Origin: an uncultured Treponema sp.
Lineage (GTDB): Bacteria > Spirochaetota > Spirochaetia > Treponematales > Treponemataceae
DNA: 6,002 nucleotides
Reading direction: 5' to 3'
Assembly: GCA_905236315.1 (NCBI GenBank)
Contig: CAJOPO010000474.1
Span: 1 to 6,002 of the forward strand
A program made the position numbers and the translations under genes. Of the stretch, positions 1 through 6,002 are shown in pieces; within the stretch, counting starts at the first letter, position 1; every line of letters starts with the position of its first letter. The notes beneath the pieces were generated by a model. It saw nothing but the letters and a program-made list of their open reading frames with translations, was not told where the DNA came from and searched no databases.

Positions 1-29
1 GTCTAAGTACAGTTTCACTGTACTTAGAC
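1..29. repeat. Perfect inverted repeat (12-bp stem, 5-nt loop)
   Basis: GTCTAAGTACAG (1-12) is exactly complementary to CTGTACTTAGAC (18-29) around the loop TTTCA. The stem may continue left of the window. The + strand continues GCGGGCGG with no T-run, so it is not a classical intrinsic terminator in the + direction. It could end or separate an upstream transcript, act as a terminator for a minus-strand transcript, or be a dispersed intergenic repeat. Confidence 0.75.
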
Positions 30-43
30 GCGGGCGGTAAAAC

Positions 44-71
44 TAAAGTATTATATAAAAAGTGCCGATAG
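44..71 (+). promoter_or_regulatory. Candidate sigma-28 (FliA) promoter for the operon
   Basis: TAAAGTAT (44-51), then 12 bases, then GCCGATAG (64-71). The known sigma-28 flagellar consensus is TAAAGTTT, 11 bases, GCCGATAA, so each element matches 7 of 8 bases and the spacer is one base longer. Transcription would start near position 78, leaving about 84 bases of leader before the first gene. The first gene is a c-di-GMP receptor, which suits a motility regulon. The match was made by eye and activity is inferred. Confidence 0.6.
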
Positions 72-106
72 TAAAGCGATAGAAAGTGTTAAAAGAGGCA
101 GACTTT

Positions 107-133
107 TTGTAACAACTCCGCTGTTTTTATAAT
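107..133 (+). promoter_or_regulatory. Weak candidate sigma-70-type promoter
   Basis: A perfect TATAAT lies at 128-133. The best upstream partner is TTGTAA at 107-112, but the spacer is only 15 bases, two shorter than ideal. In AT-rich DNA a TATAAT is easily met by chance. If used, transcription would start near 140, giving a leader of about 20 bases. It could provide housekeeping expression next to the sigma-28-like site. Confidence 0.35.
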
Positions 134-146
134 TTATTATACATGA

Positions 147-153
147 GAGAGGG
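147..153 (+). promoter_or_regulatory. Ribosome binding site of the PilZ gene
   Basis: GAGAGGG ends 8 bases before the ATG at 162. It is the strongest Shine-Dalgarno match in the leader and fixes the start of the first gene. The earlier ATG at 143 is in another frame and soon stops. Confidence 0.75.
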
Positions 154-161
154 TAATACCT

Positions 162-1064
162 ATGGCAGAAAATATATTTGGAAAAAAAGTTTATATTCTT
201 AATCCCTCATATCAAATGAAACAAGAGATTCTTGCTCATTTAAGAGATATGGAATATGAAACATACATTATAGAAAATTTTCGCAATGCCAAAAATATTC
301 TTAGGCATAACCCAGAATCCATTGTATATATAAATGTAGATAGCCAATTAACTCTATATGCTTGGTATTGCTTTATTCTTTCCTTAAAGAAAGACCCCAT
401 TTTAAGTGATGTTATAGTAGGTATTTTATCAAATAATACAGAAACTGGAGTTCAAGCCCTTTTTATGAATAATGAAGAGGTTGGAGAATTAGCAGGTGGC
501 ATTATTTCTACTAAAACGGATAATATCGCCGTCGCCGTCGCCGTCGCCGATGTACTTGCTATGCACAATGCAAAGGGAAGAAGACAATACGTTAGAGCAA
601 ACTGCCTTTCTGATAAAACAGCTACAGTTCTATGGACCGTAGATAATATGCTTTATCAAGTAAAAATGGTTGATATAAGTTCTGTAGGTTCTGCCCTTAT
701 GGTTCCTGTAAAATATCAAAATATTCTACAAGAGAAATCTGTCATAAGAAATGCCACTTTTAGATTAGGCATAAAACAGGTTACAATAAGTTTTGTAGTA
801 TATGCAGTACACCAAAAAGAAGGTAATCTACTAGTAATAACTTTATTTCTTCCAGAAACTCCTACAAGCACAAAGGCAGTCATAAAAGATTATGTCTATG
901 AAACACTCCAGAATCAAATGCTCATTCAGATAAATGGGGAACCTATGGATAGAACAGACTACAATGCACAAGCAAAGTTGTTCCAAGAAAGGTTAAGCGC
1001 AGAACAAGAGGCTCGTAGAGCAGAAGAAAAAGATAAAGGGGCAAAAGAAAAGGCTAATGCATAA
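162..1064 (+). CDS. PilZ-domain c-di-GMP-binding protein with N-terminal receiver-like domain
   Basis: A predicted cytosolic c-di-GMP receptor of 300 residues. Both PilZ ligand motifs are visible: RxxxR at 141-145 (RQYVR) and DxSxxG at 171-176 (DISSVG), followed by a beta-rich stretch to about residue 230. In known PilZ proteins these two motifs wrap the c-di-GMP dimer. Residues 8-130 alternate strands and helices like a response-regulator receiver (strands near 9-13, 53-58, 84-89), but the acidic pair expected after strand 1 is absent (N14, P15), so it is probably a non-phosphorylatable pseudo-receiver. An Ala-Val repeat at 123-129 comes from a GC-rich DNA repeat. The tail, from about 269, is charged and helical, perhaps a coiled coil. 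It is the first gene of the operon, behind a sigma-28-like promoter, and overlaps the next gene by 8 bases. The output partner is unknown; control of motility is inferred. Confidence 0.85.
   Translation: MAENIFGKKVYILNPSYQMKQEILAHLRDMEYETYIIENFRNAKNILRHNPESIVYINVDSQLTLYAWYCFILSLKKDPILSDVIVGILSNNTETGVQALFMNNEEVGELAGGIISTKTDNIAVAVAVADVLAMHNAKGRRQYVRANCLSDKTATVLWTVDNMLYQVKMVDISSVGSALMVPVKYQNILQEKSVIRNATFRLGIKQVTISFVVYAVHQKEGNLLVITLFLPETPTSTKAVIKDYVYETLQNQMLIQINGEPMDRTDYNAQAKLFQERLSAEQEARRAEEKDKGAKEKANA
526..549 (+). repeat. In-frame hexanucleotide tandem repeat, TCGCCG x4
   Basis: Four perfect copies of TCGCCG run without interruption inside the PilZ gene and encode alternating Ala and Val (residues 123-129) just before the PilZ domain. 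The tract is strikingly GC-rich in an AT-rich gene. Because the unit is six bases, gain or loss of copies would lengthen or shorten the protein by two residues per unit and never shift the frame. Confidence 0.9.
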
Positions 1065-2361
1065 AAAGACTGTAACTGTAACCCCCATTTCAATTTTACA
1101 GTCATTATATCTTACGGTTGTAAACTATAATTCCAACGGCTTAATAGCACATGCTTCATCTTGTGCTTTTGGCTTTTTATTCTCTTTTATTCCCACTGCA
1201 ATGCTGATTTTAGTCATTCTTATACGTATATTGCATGCATCCCCCTTGCAACTTTCTGACCTTTTAGGAGAAGATTCTTCTTTAATAGCTCTATTAAATA
1301 TGACAAATCTCTTTAAGAATGTTCAACAAATAACTTCTATAACAAACTTTGAGGTTATCATAGGTATTGCAATTATATGGATGGCACGCAGATTTTTTAG
1401 TTCTATAATAACAGGGATAAATCTTATCTTTATGCAAGAGGCAAAACCGCAGCCCCTAATTAAGCAATTTATAATTCTAGCACTACAAGCTATTATAACA
1501 ATATCAATGTCTGTGTTAATCTTTATAATAATTACACTGCGCACATTAAACCTTGTAGGACTTCCTGTACTAAATAGACTTTCTCAAATGTTTCCTGTAA
1601 TTACGAACTTTCTTTCTAAGCAAACAATTACTTTTCTGCCCTACACCCTTGCACTCATAGTGGTAACTATATGCTATAAAATGGGTAGCAGAACACATCC
1701 TCCGCTAAAATTGTGTCTTGTTTGTGCGGCTCTATGCACAGGATTATTTTATTTATTGCAAAAGTTCACTCATATCTTTATAAATATGAATAATTACAAT
1801 ATGGTATATGGAGTTTTAAGTAGCAGCATAGTTTTGCTAATGCAAGTGTTCTTCTTCTTTGTTCTTTTTATGTTCTTTGCAGAATTTCTATTTGTTACGC
1901 AATACCTTGATACCCTAATAATTAGCCAGATGTATTTATTACCTGCCTATGATGATACAAGGCCGTCTTCTACAATAAAAAGATTGCTTTTTATACGCCC
2001 CGCTACCCTATTAAAAAAGGGTACTTATGTTATGCACTATCAAAAAGGTGAATATATTTATCATAAGGGGGAACGTGGTAAAAACGTTTACTATATAGTG
2101 AAGGGCTCTGTGTGCATACAATACCGAAACAGCATATCTTTTATAGATAGAGGAAGTTTTTTTGGCGAAGAGGCTTGTATGCTAGATGAAATTCATTATG
2201 GAGATGCTATAGCTCATACAAGCGTAGAAATTATACAAATACCTGAATATATATTTTTTTCTATATTAGAAAAGAATCCCAAAGTAAGCATGAAGGCACT
2301 CTCAAGGATAAGCACTTACTTTGCTAAATTTTATGGACGCAGTACAAATTATCTTATATAA
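1057..2361 (+). CDS. YihY/BrkB-family inner-membrane protein fused to a cyclic-nucleotide-binding-like domain
   Basis: A 434-residue integral membrane protein. Residues about 15-285 fit the YihY/virulence factor BrkB family, with six hydrophobic segments near 37-60, 98-120, 136-162, 190-208, 216-236 and 252-283, and the family's Tyr-rich NYNMVYG stretch (246-252) before the last one. Residues about 320-425 form a cyclic-nucleotide-binding (CNBD) fold: KGEYIYHKGERGKNVYYIVKG (330-350), then GSFFGEE (366-372), LDE, and IIQIP with a C-terminal helix. The binding-loop FGE (369-371) is kept, but the arginine that normally holds the cyclic phosphate appears replaced by H380/Y381, so the ligand may differ or be absent. 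The family's transport activity is unsettled; the old name 'ribonuclease BN' for it is wrong. The start ATG overlaps the PilZ gene by 8 bases, with AAGG or AAAGGGG upstream, suggesting translational coupling. Confidence 0.85.
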   Translation: MHKKTVTVTPISILQSLYLTVVNYNSNGLIAHASSCAFGFLFSFIPTAMLILVILIRILHASPLQLSDLLGEDSSLIALLNMTNLFKNVQQITSITNFEVIIGIAIIWMARRFFSSIITGINLIFMQEAKPQPLIKQFIILALQAIITISMSVLIFIIITLRTLNLVGLPVLNRLSQMFPVITNFLSKQTITFLPYTLALIVVTICYKMGSRTHPPLKLCLVCAALCTGLFYLLQKFTHIFINMNNYNMVYGVLSSSIVLLMQVFFFFVLFMFFAEFLFVTQYLDTLIISQMYLLPAYDDTRPSSTIKRLLFIRPATLLKKGTYVMHYQKGEYIYHKGERGKNVYYIVKGSVCIQYRNSISFIDRGSFFGEEACMLDEIHYGDAIAHTSVEIIQIPEYIFFSILEKNPKVSMKALSRISTYFAKFYGRSTNYLI

Positions 2362-2363
2362 TT

Positions 2364-2367
2364 GAGG
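2364..2367 (+). promoter_or_regulatory. Ribosome binding site deciding the pyrG start
   Basis: GAGG lies 6 bases before the ATG at 2374 but only 3 before the ATG at 2371. It also overlaps the in-frame TTG at 2362, so neither TTG nor the first ATG is a good start. The start at 2374 gives MTKYIF, the usual CTP synthase N-terminus. Confidence 0.7.
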
Positions 2368-2373
2368 ACTATG

Positions 2374-3975
2374 ATGACTAAGTACATTTTTATTACAGGC
2401 GGCGTAGTAAGCGGTCTTGGAAAAGGAATTGCAGCAGCTTCACTTGGCTTAATTTTAAAAAGCAGAGGTCTAAAGGTTGTTAATCAAAAGTTTGACCCCT
2501 ATTTGAACATAGACCCTGGCACAATGAATCCTTTTCAGCACGGAGAAGTTTTTGTTACTGATGACGGAGCAGAAACTGATTTAGACTTAGGTCATTATGA
2601 ACGTTTTACTGACGCAGTTCTTTCTCAAAACAACAACACAACAAGTGGCAGAGTATACGAAACAGTCTTAAAAAACGAAAGAGAAGGTAAGTATCAAGGG
2701 GGAACGGTACAAGTTATTCCCAATGTTACAGATGAAATATTACGCAGAATGTTGCTCTCTACGGAAGAAACAGGTGCTGATGTTATAATTACAGAAATTG
2801 GTGGAACTGTAGGAGATATAGAGTCATTGCCGTTTATAGAGGCTATAAGGCAGATAAAATATCAGGTGGGAGAAGAAAACTGCTGTTATATTCATCTTAC
2901 GCTTGTTCCATATATGCAAAAAGCCCATGAATTAAAGACAAAGCCCACTCAACATTCAGTAAAAGAGTTGCAGGCCTTAGGTATTCAACCAAATGTTGTT
3001 ATGCTTCGCACAGAAGTTCCTCTTGATGATAATACCCGCGAACGCCTAGCGCAATTCTGTAATCTGGAACCAGATGCCGTTATACAAAACTTAAACGCAA
3101 AATCCATTTATGAAGTGCCTCTTAACATGGAAAAAGAAGGTTTGGGTAAGGCTGTATGTAAAGCCTTAGGTCTCAAAGACACGCAAACACATCTTGAAGA
3201 ATGGGCAGAAATGGTTCATATATTTGAAAATCCTAAAAAGCATGTAAAGATAGCATTAGTGGGTAAATATATAGAACTACATGACGCATATCTTTCTGTA
3301 GTAGAAAGTTTAACACACGGCGGCATTGCAAACGAAGCAGAAGTAGAAATTGACTGGGTAGACAGCGAAACACTAACCGATGACCATGTTACAGAAGAAA
3401 GACTAAAATCTGTAGATGGAATAATAGTGCCAGGAGGCTTTGGTTCGCGTGGCATAGAAGGCATGATTAATACTGCAAAATATGCTCGCACTCATAAGGT
3501 GCCATACTTTGGCATTTGCTTAGGTATGCAAATAATTGTAATAGAATATGCTCGCAACGTATTAGGCTATAGCGATGCTCATTCTACAGAGATAAATAAA
3601 GACACCTCTCATCCTGTAATAGATTTAATGCCAGACCAAAATGGCAAAATATTAGGTGGCACTTTACGCTTAGGTAAGTTTGAATGTGAAATAGCTCCAG
3701 ACACACTAACATACAAGGCCTACGGCACAAAAACTATTTGGGAAAGGCACCGCCATCGCTACGAGTTTAATAACAAGTATAAAGAAGAACTACAAAAGGC
3801 AGGACTAGTGATTGCAGGCATAAATCCCGAACGTAATTTAGTGGAAGTAGTAGAAGTACCCAATCATCCATGGATGGTGGGGGGGCAATTCCACCCAGAG
3901 TTTAAAAGCCGTCCCAATAAAGCAGGTCCACTATTCCGTGAGTTTATAAGAGCATGTACAGAGGTAAAAGCATAA
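2374..3975 (+). CDS. pyrG: CTP synthase (glutamine-hydrolysing)
   Basis: Converts UTP, ATP and glutamine to CTP in the cytosol, the last step of de novo pyrimidine nucleotide synthesis; the known enzyme is a tetramer activated by GTP. The protein has 533 residues, a normal length. The synthetase domain (about 1-270) opens with [18 protein letters not shown], whose P-loop is at 9-18, followed by [11 protein letters not shown] (41-51), [23 protein letters not shown] (56-78) and the [11 protein letters not shown] segment (141-151). The class I glutamine amidotransferase domain (about 292-530) has GGFGSRG, the nucleophile C382 in GICLGMQ, and H507 and E509 in the HPE motif, so the triad is complete. 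A run of seven G at 3879-3885 encodes Val-Gly-Gly just before the HPE. The gene begins 12 bases after the BrkB gene and ends 2 bases before guaA. Nothing looks broken. Confidence 0.97.
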   Translation: MTKYIFITGGVVSGLGKGIAAASLGLILKSRGLKVVNQKFDPYLNIDPGTMNPFQHGEVFVTDDGAETDLDLGHYERFTDAVLSQNNNTTSGRVYETVLKNEREGKYQGGTVQVIPNVTDEILRRMLLSTEETGADVIITEIGGTVGDIESLPFIEAIRQIKYQVGEENCCYIHLTLVPYMQKAHELKTKPTQHSVKELQALGIQPNVVMLRTEVPLDDNTRERLAQFCNLEPDAVIQNLNAKSIYEVPLNMEKEGLGKAVCKALGLKDTQTHLEEWAEMVHIFENPKKHVKIALVGKYIELHDAYLSVVESLTHGGIANEAEVEIDWVDSETLTDDHVTEERLKSVDGIIVPGGFGSRGIEGMINTAKYARTHKVPYFGICLGMQIIVIEYARNVLGYSDAHSTEINKDTSHPVIDLMPDQNGKILGGTLRLGKFECEIAPDTLTYKAYGTKTIWERHRHRYEFNNKYKEELQKAGLVIAGINPERNLVEVVEVPNHPWMVGGQFHPEFKSRPNKAGPLFREFIRACTEVKA

Positions 3976-3977
3976 TC

Positions 3978-5861
3978 ATGGAAAACTCTAAAATTATTGT
4001 ATTAGATTTTGGCAGTCAGTATGCACACTTAATAGCAAAAAGACTTAGACTTTTAGGCTTTTATTCAGAGATAGCACTCCCCTCTGCCCCATTAGATATT
4101 TTTGCTAATGCTAAAGGGGTCATCTTGAGCGGAGGGCCTGCTAGCGTATATGACAAGGACATTCCTGAGTTTAATAAGGAGATTTTTACCCTTGATATTC
4201 CCATTTTAGGCTTATGCTATGGGCATCAACTTATGGCGCAATATTACGGAGGAAGCGTAGGCAAGGCTTCAACGGCAGAGTTTGGCATTGCACACTTAGA
4301 GCAAACAATCATCGGTCAAGCCTCCCCTTTATTTAAGGACATAAGTGCTAGCACACAAGTTTGGATGAGCCACCAAGATGAAGTTCTTAGCATAGCAAAG
4401 GATTTTGAAGTAATAGGCAGTACAAAAGACTGTAAGTTTGCAGCACTACAAAACCTAGAAAAGAAGCGTTTTTCTCTACAATGCCATTGTGAAGTAAAAG
4501 ATACCCCTGAAGGAAATAAGATTTTTGAAAACTTTGCTTCTTCAATATGCAATATGGAAAGAAACTGGAATGAAGACATTGTTTTATCGCACATCACTAA
4601 TAGTATAAAAACACAAGCAAAAGATAAAAATGTTTTATTGTTTTTAAGCGGTGGGGTTGATAGCACTGTAGCATTTGCATTATTGAATAAGGTCTTAGGG
4701 CAAGATAGGGTTTTAGGCCTACATATAGATAATGGTTTTATGCGTAAAAACGAAAGTGCGCAGGTTTCTTCTGCATATAAGGCACATGGATTTACTAATT
4801 TTATAACAGAAGATGCTTCTAGCAGTTTCTTAAAAGCGGTAGAGGGACTTACTGACCCGCAAAAAAAGCGTATGGCAGTAGGAGAAAACTTTATTAGCGT
4901 TAGAGACAGCGTAGTAAAAAAACTTAACTTAGAAGAAGATAACTGGCTATTAGCACAAGGCACACTCTATCCTGATATTATTGAATCAGGTGGTACTAAG
5001 AACTCTAAGGTTATAAAAACACATCATAATAGAGTTGATGGTATTCAAAGATTAATTCAAAAGGGACTTATCATAGAGCCACTAAAAGACTTATACAAAG
5101 ATGAAGTGCGCAAATTGGGCAAAAAGCTAGGCCTTGAAGATAGTCTTGTAATGAGGCACCCTTTTCCAGGTCCTGGATTAAGCATAAACGTTCTATGTAC
5201 AGATGGTATTATGAAGTCTTCTGATGAAGATGAATATAAAAAGGCGCAAGATGAACTTTCTTCTATCAATATAGATATGTTTTGCAAAAATTGCACATCT
5301 AGCTTACAAAAATATGTATTGCCAGTTCGTTCTGTGGGTGTGCAAGGGGATTTTCGTACATATAGGTTTCCTGCAGTTCTTGCCTTTGCAAAAGAAGATG
5401 ATGGCTTTAGGCATTTACCATCAAAGTGGGGAAAACTAGAAACGGCTTCTAGCGCAATAACAAATGGAACTTCATATTTAAACCGCTGTGTTATACTTTT
5501 ATGGCAAAATAATCAAATAAATATGGAAGATATGCACTTACAAAAAGCATATTGCACAAAGGAAAGATTAGACCAGACAAGAGAAGTTGATAATATAATG
5601 CTACAGAAGTTAAAGGAAAATAACCTATATAATAAAATATTCCAACACTTAACAATAAATCTTCCCTATGCAACAAAAGAAGACAGATGTTCCATTGTGC
5701 TGCGCCCTGTATGTTCAGAAGACGTAATGACAGCACGTTTTGCACAACTACCTCATGATATGCTAAAAGATGTAGTAAAGGAAATATCAAAACTTTCTTT
5801 TGTGGATGCAATATTCTACGACCTTAGTAATAAGCCACCTGCTACATTTGGTTGGGAATAA
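3978..5861 (+). CDS. guaA: GMP synthase (glutamine-hydrolysing), long eukaryote-like form
   Basis: Makes GMP from XMP, ATP and glutamine, the final step to guanine nucleotides. The 627 residues exceed the roughly 510-525 of E. coli-type enzymes. The glutaminase domain (1-195) has C80 in GLCYGHQ and H170/E172, but the usual QFHPE reads QCHCE. The PP-loop ATPase has SGGVDST (224-230), AQGTLYPDIIES (326-337), KTHHN (347-351) and RHPFPGPGL (393-401). The dimerisation domain has LPVRSVGVQGD (448-458) and ends KPPATFGWE. About 100 extra residues (roughly 471-570) split that domain after LAF and before CSIVLRP, a layout resembling human GMPS. A CxxC sits at 436-439. An in-frame ATG at 3954 would add 8 residues and overlap pyrG by 22 bases, but it has poor ribosome-site spacing; 3978 starts just before the conserved KIIVLDFGSQY, with GAGG 13 bases upstream. 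It is the last gene of the operon. Confidence 0.93.
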   Translation: MENSKIIVLDFGSQYAHLIAKRLRLLGFYSEIALPSAPLDIFANAKGVILSGGPASVYDKDIPEFNKEIFTLDIPILGLCYGHQLMAQYYGGSVGKASTAEFGIAHLEQTIIGQASPLFKDISASTQVWMSHQDEVLSIAKDFEVIGSTKDCKFAALQNLEKKRFSLQCHCEVKDTPEGNKIFENFASSICNMERNWNEDIVLSHITNSIKTQAKDKNVLLFLSGGVDSTVAFALLNKVLGQDRVLGLHIDNGFMRKNESAQVSSAYKAHGFTNFITEDASSSFLKAVEGLTDPQKKRMAVGENFISVRDSVVKKLNLEEDNWLLAQGTLYPDIIESGGTKNSKVIKTHHNRVDGIQRLIQKGLIIEPLKDLYKDEVRKLGKKLGLEDSLVMRHPFPGPGLSINVLCTDGIMKSSDEDEYKKAQDELSSINIDMFCKNCTSSLQKYVLPVRSVGVQGDFRTYRFPAVLAFAKEDDGFRHLPSKWGKLETASSAITNGTSYLNRCVILLWQNNQINMEDMHLQKAYCTKERLDQTREVDNIMLQKLKENNLYNKIFQHLTINLPYATKEDRCSIVLRPVCSEDVMTARFAQLPHDMLKDVVKEISKLSFVDAIFYDLSNKPPATFGWE

Positions 5862-5888
5862 CTTACTTGTTTTATGGTAATAAGTAAG
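5862..5888. repeat. Weak AT-rich hairpin right after guaA
   Basis: CTTACTT (5862-5868) pairs with AAGTAAG (5882-5888), and the stem can extend inward by a G-T and two T-A pairs to leave a 7-nt loop. It begins at the base after the guaA stop codon. It has no GC-rich stem and no following T-run, so a terminator role is doubtful; it may simply stabilise the 3' end. It overlaps the candidate promoter at 5867-5895. Confidence 0.4.
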
Positions 5889-5895
5889 ATATAAT
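5867..5895 (+). promoter_or_regulatory. Candidate sigma-70-type promoter downstream of guaA
   Basis: TTGTTT (5867-5872), a 17-base spacer, and a perfect TATAAT (5890-5895). Transcription would begin near 5902 and the RNA would immediately contain the inverted repeats at 5924-5966 and 5974-6002. It could drive the next gene beyond the window or a small RNA. The -35 matches 4 of 6 consensus bases and the region is AT-rich, so chance is possible. Confidence 0.45.
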
Positions 5896-5923
5896 GAAAT
5901 AGTATTGTAAAAAGTTAATTTAG

Positions 5924-5966
5924 GGAACCTCGAAAAACTCCCTTTCAGAAAGTTTTTCGAGGTTCC
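5924..5966. repeat. Perfect 16-bp inverted repeat
   Basis: GGAACCTCGAAAAACT (5924-5939) is exactly complementary to AGTTTTTCGAGGTTCC (5951-5966), with an 11-nt loop. This is the strongest secondary structure in the window. The bases after the right arm are TGCGAG, without a T-run, so it is not a textbook intrinsic terminator on the + strand. It may still stop or protect the operon transcript, or be one copy of a dispersed intergenic repeat. A small internal CTTT-CAG-AAAG followed by five T could form a competing, weak terminator-like hairpin. Confidence 0.8.
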
Positions 5967-5973
5967 TGCGAGT

Positions 5974-6002
5974 TGTAAGTCGCTATAATAGCGCGACTTA
6001 CA
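5974..6002. repeat. Inverted repeat at the window's right edge
   Basis: TGTAAGTCG (5974-5982) pairs with CGACTTACA (5994-6002) around an 11-nt loop. An alternative fold pairs the outer 7 bases, bulges two, and adds a 6-bp inner stem CGCTAT/ATAGCG closed by a single base, so in practice a few inner pairs would open. What follows is outside the window, so a T-run making this a terminator cannot be excluded. Confidence 0.65.

Noticed and set aside
143..220. A short open frame starting at the ATG at 143, as a leader peptide
   Set aside because: Its start lies just upstream of and overlaps the ribosome binding site of the PilZ gene, it has no ribosome site of its own, and the frame shows no recognisable content.
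2362..2373. A TTG start for pyrG adding four residues (MRTM) directly abutting the BrkB gene's stop
   Set aside because: The TTG would overlap the GAGG ribosome binding site, and the family N-terminus MTKYIF begins at the ATG at 2374 with good spacing.
3879..3885. A run of seven G in pyrG near the catalytic HPE, as a phase-variation tract
   Set aside because: The reading frame is intact, pyrG is normally needed for growth, and seven is short for a contingency tract. It is at most a sequencing-error hotspot.
3954..3977. An upstream in-frame ATG for guaA overlapping pyrG by 22 bases
   Set aside because: The nearest AAGAG is only about one base away, and the extra eight residues precede the usual start of the family. 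It cannot be fully excluded because the site for 3978 is somewhat distant.
4316..4963. A 215-residue minus-strand open frame inside guaA, and smaller minus-strand frames inside the other genes
   Set aside because: Each lies opposite a strongly conserved gene and shows no domain, no convincing ribosome site and no independent spacing.
5862..5888. The AT-rich hairpin after guaA as an intrinsic terminator
   Set aside because: The stem is almost all A-T pairs and is followed by ATATAATG rather than a T-run. It is kept only as a weak hairpin.
1..6002. A mobile element or defence system bounded by the hairpins at each end of the window
   Set aside because: The two edges have unrelated sequences, no transposase or integrase is present, and the content between them is ordinary metabolic and signalling genes.

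Overview
The window is AT-rich bacterial DNA holding one compact four-gene operon, all on the + strand, flanked by two short intergenic regions rich in hairpins. The best guess at the host is a spirochaete of the Treponema type. This rests on the AT-rich composition, a pseudo-receiver/PilZ protein, a BrkB-type membrane protein fused to a cyclic-nucleotide-binding fold, and an apparent flagellar sigma-28 promoter. It is an inference from gene content, not a database result.

Layout: positions 1-161 hold a perfect hairpin at the left edge, a good sigma-28 (FliA)-like promoter at 44-71, a weaker sigma-70-like candidate at 107-133 and a clear ribosome binding site. Then come a c-di-GMP-binding PilZ-domain protein (162-1064), a YihY/BrkB-family membrane protein with a C-terminal cyclic-nucleotide-binding-like domain (1057-2361), CTP synthase pyrG (2374-3975) and GMP synthase guaA (3978-5861). 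The genes overlap or are 2-12 bases apart, so they are probably co-transcribed. Positions 5862-6002 hold a plausible sigma-70 promoter (5867-5895) followed by two strong inverted repeats, plus a weak AT-rich hairpin overlapping the promoter.

How the genes fit together: pyrG and guaA are both triad-type glutamine amidotransferases that make CTP and GMP. GMP leads to GTP, which is the precursor of c-di-GMP and an allosteric activator of CTP synthase. The first gene encodes an apparently competent c-di-GMP receptor, and the second carries a cyclic-nucleotide fold whose phosphate-binding arginine seems to be missing. The operon therefore places nucleotide supply beside nucleotide sensing, possibly under motility control. 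That functional link is inference.

The points most worth a second look are the sigma-28 promoter, the degenerate CNBD fused to BrkB, the long eukaryote-like GMP synthase with an HCE in place of HPE in its glutaminase site, a GC-rich in-frame hexanucleotide repeat in the PilZ gene, and the promoter-plus-hairpins unit after guaA. No mobile element, CRISPR array, tRNA or rRNA was seen.
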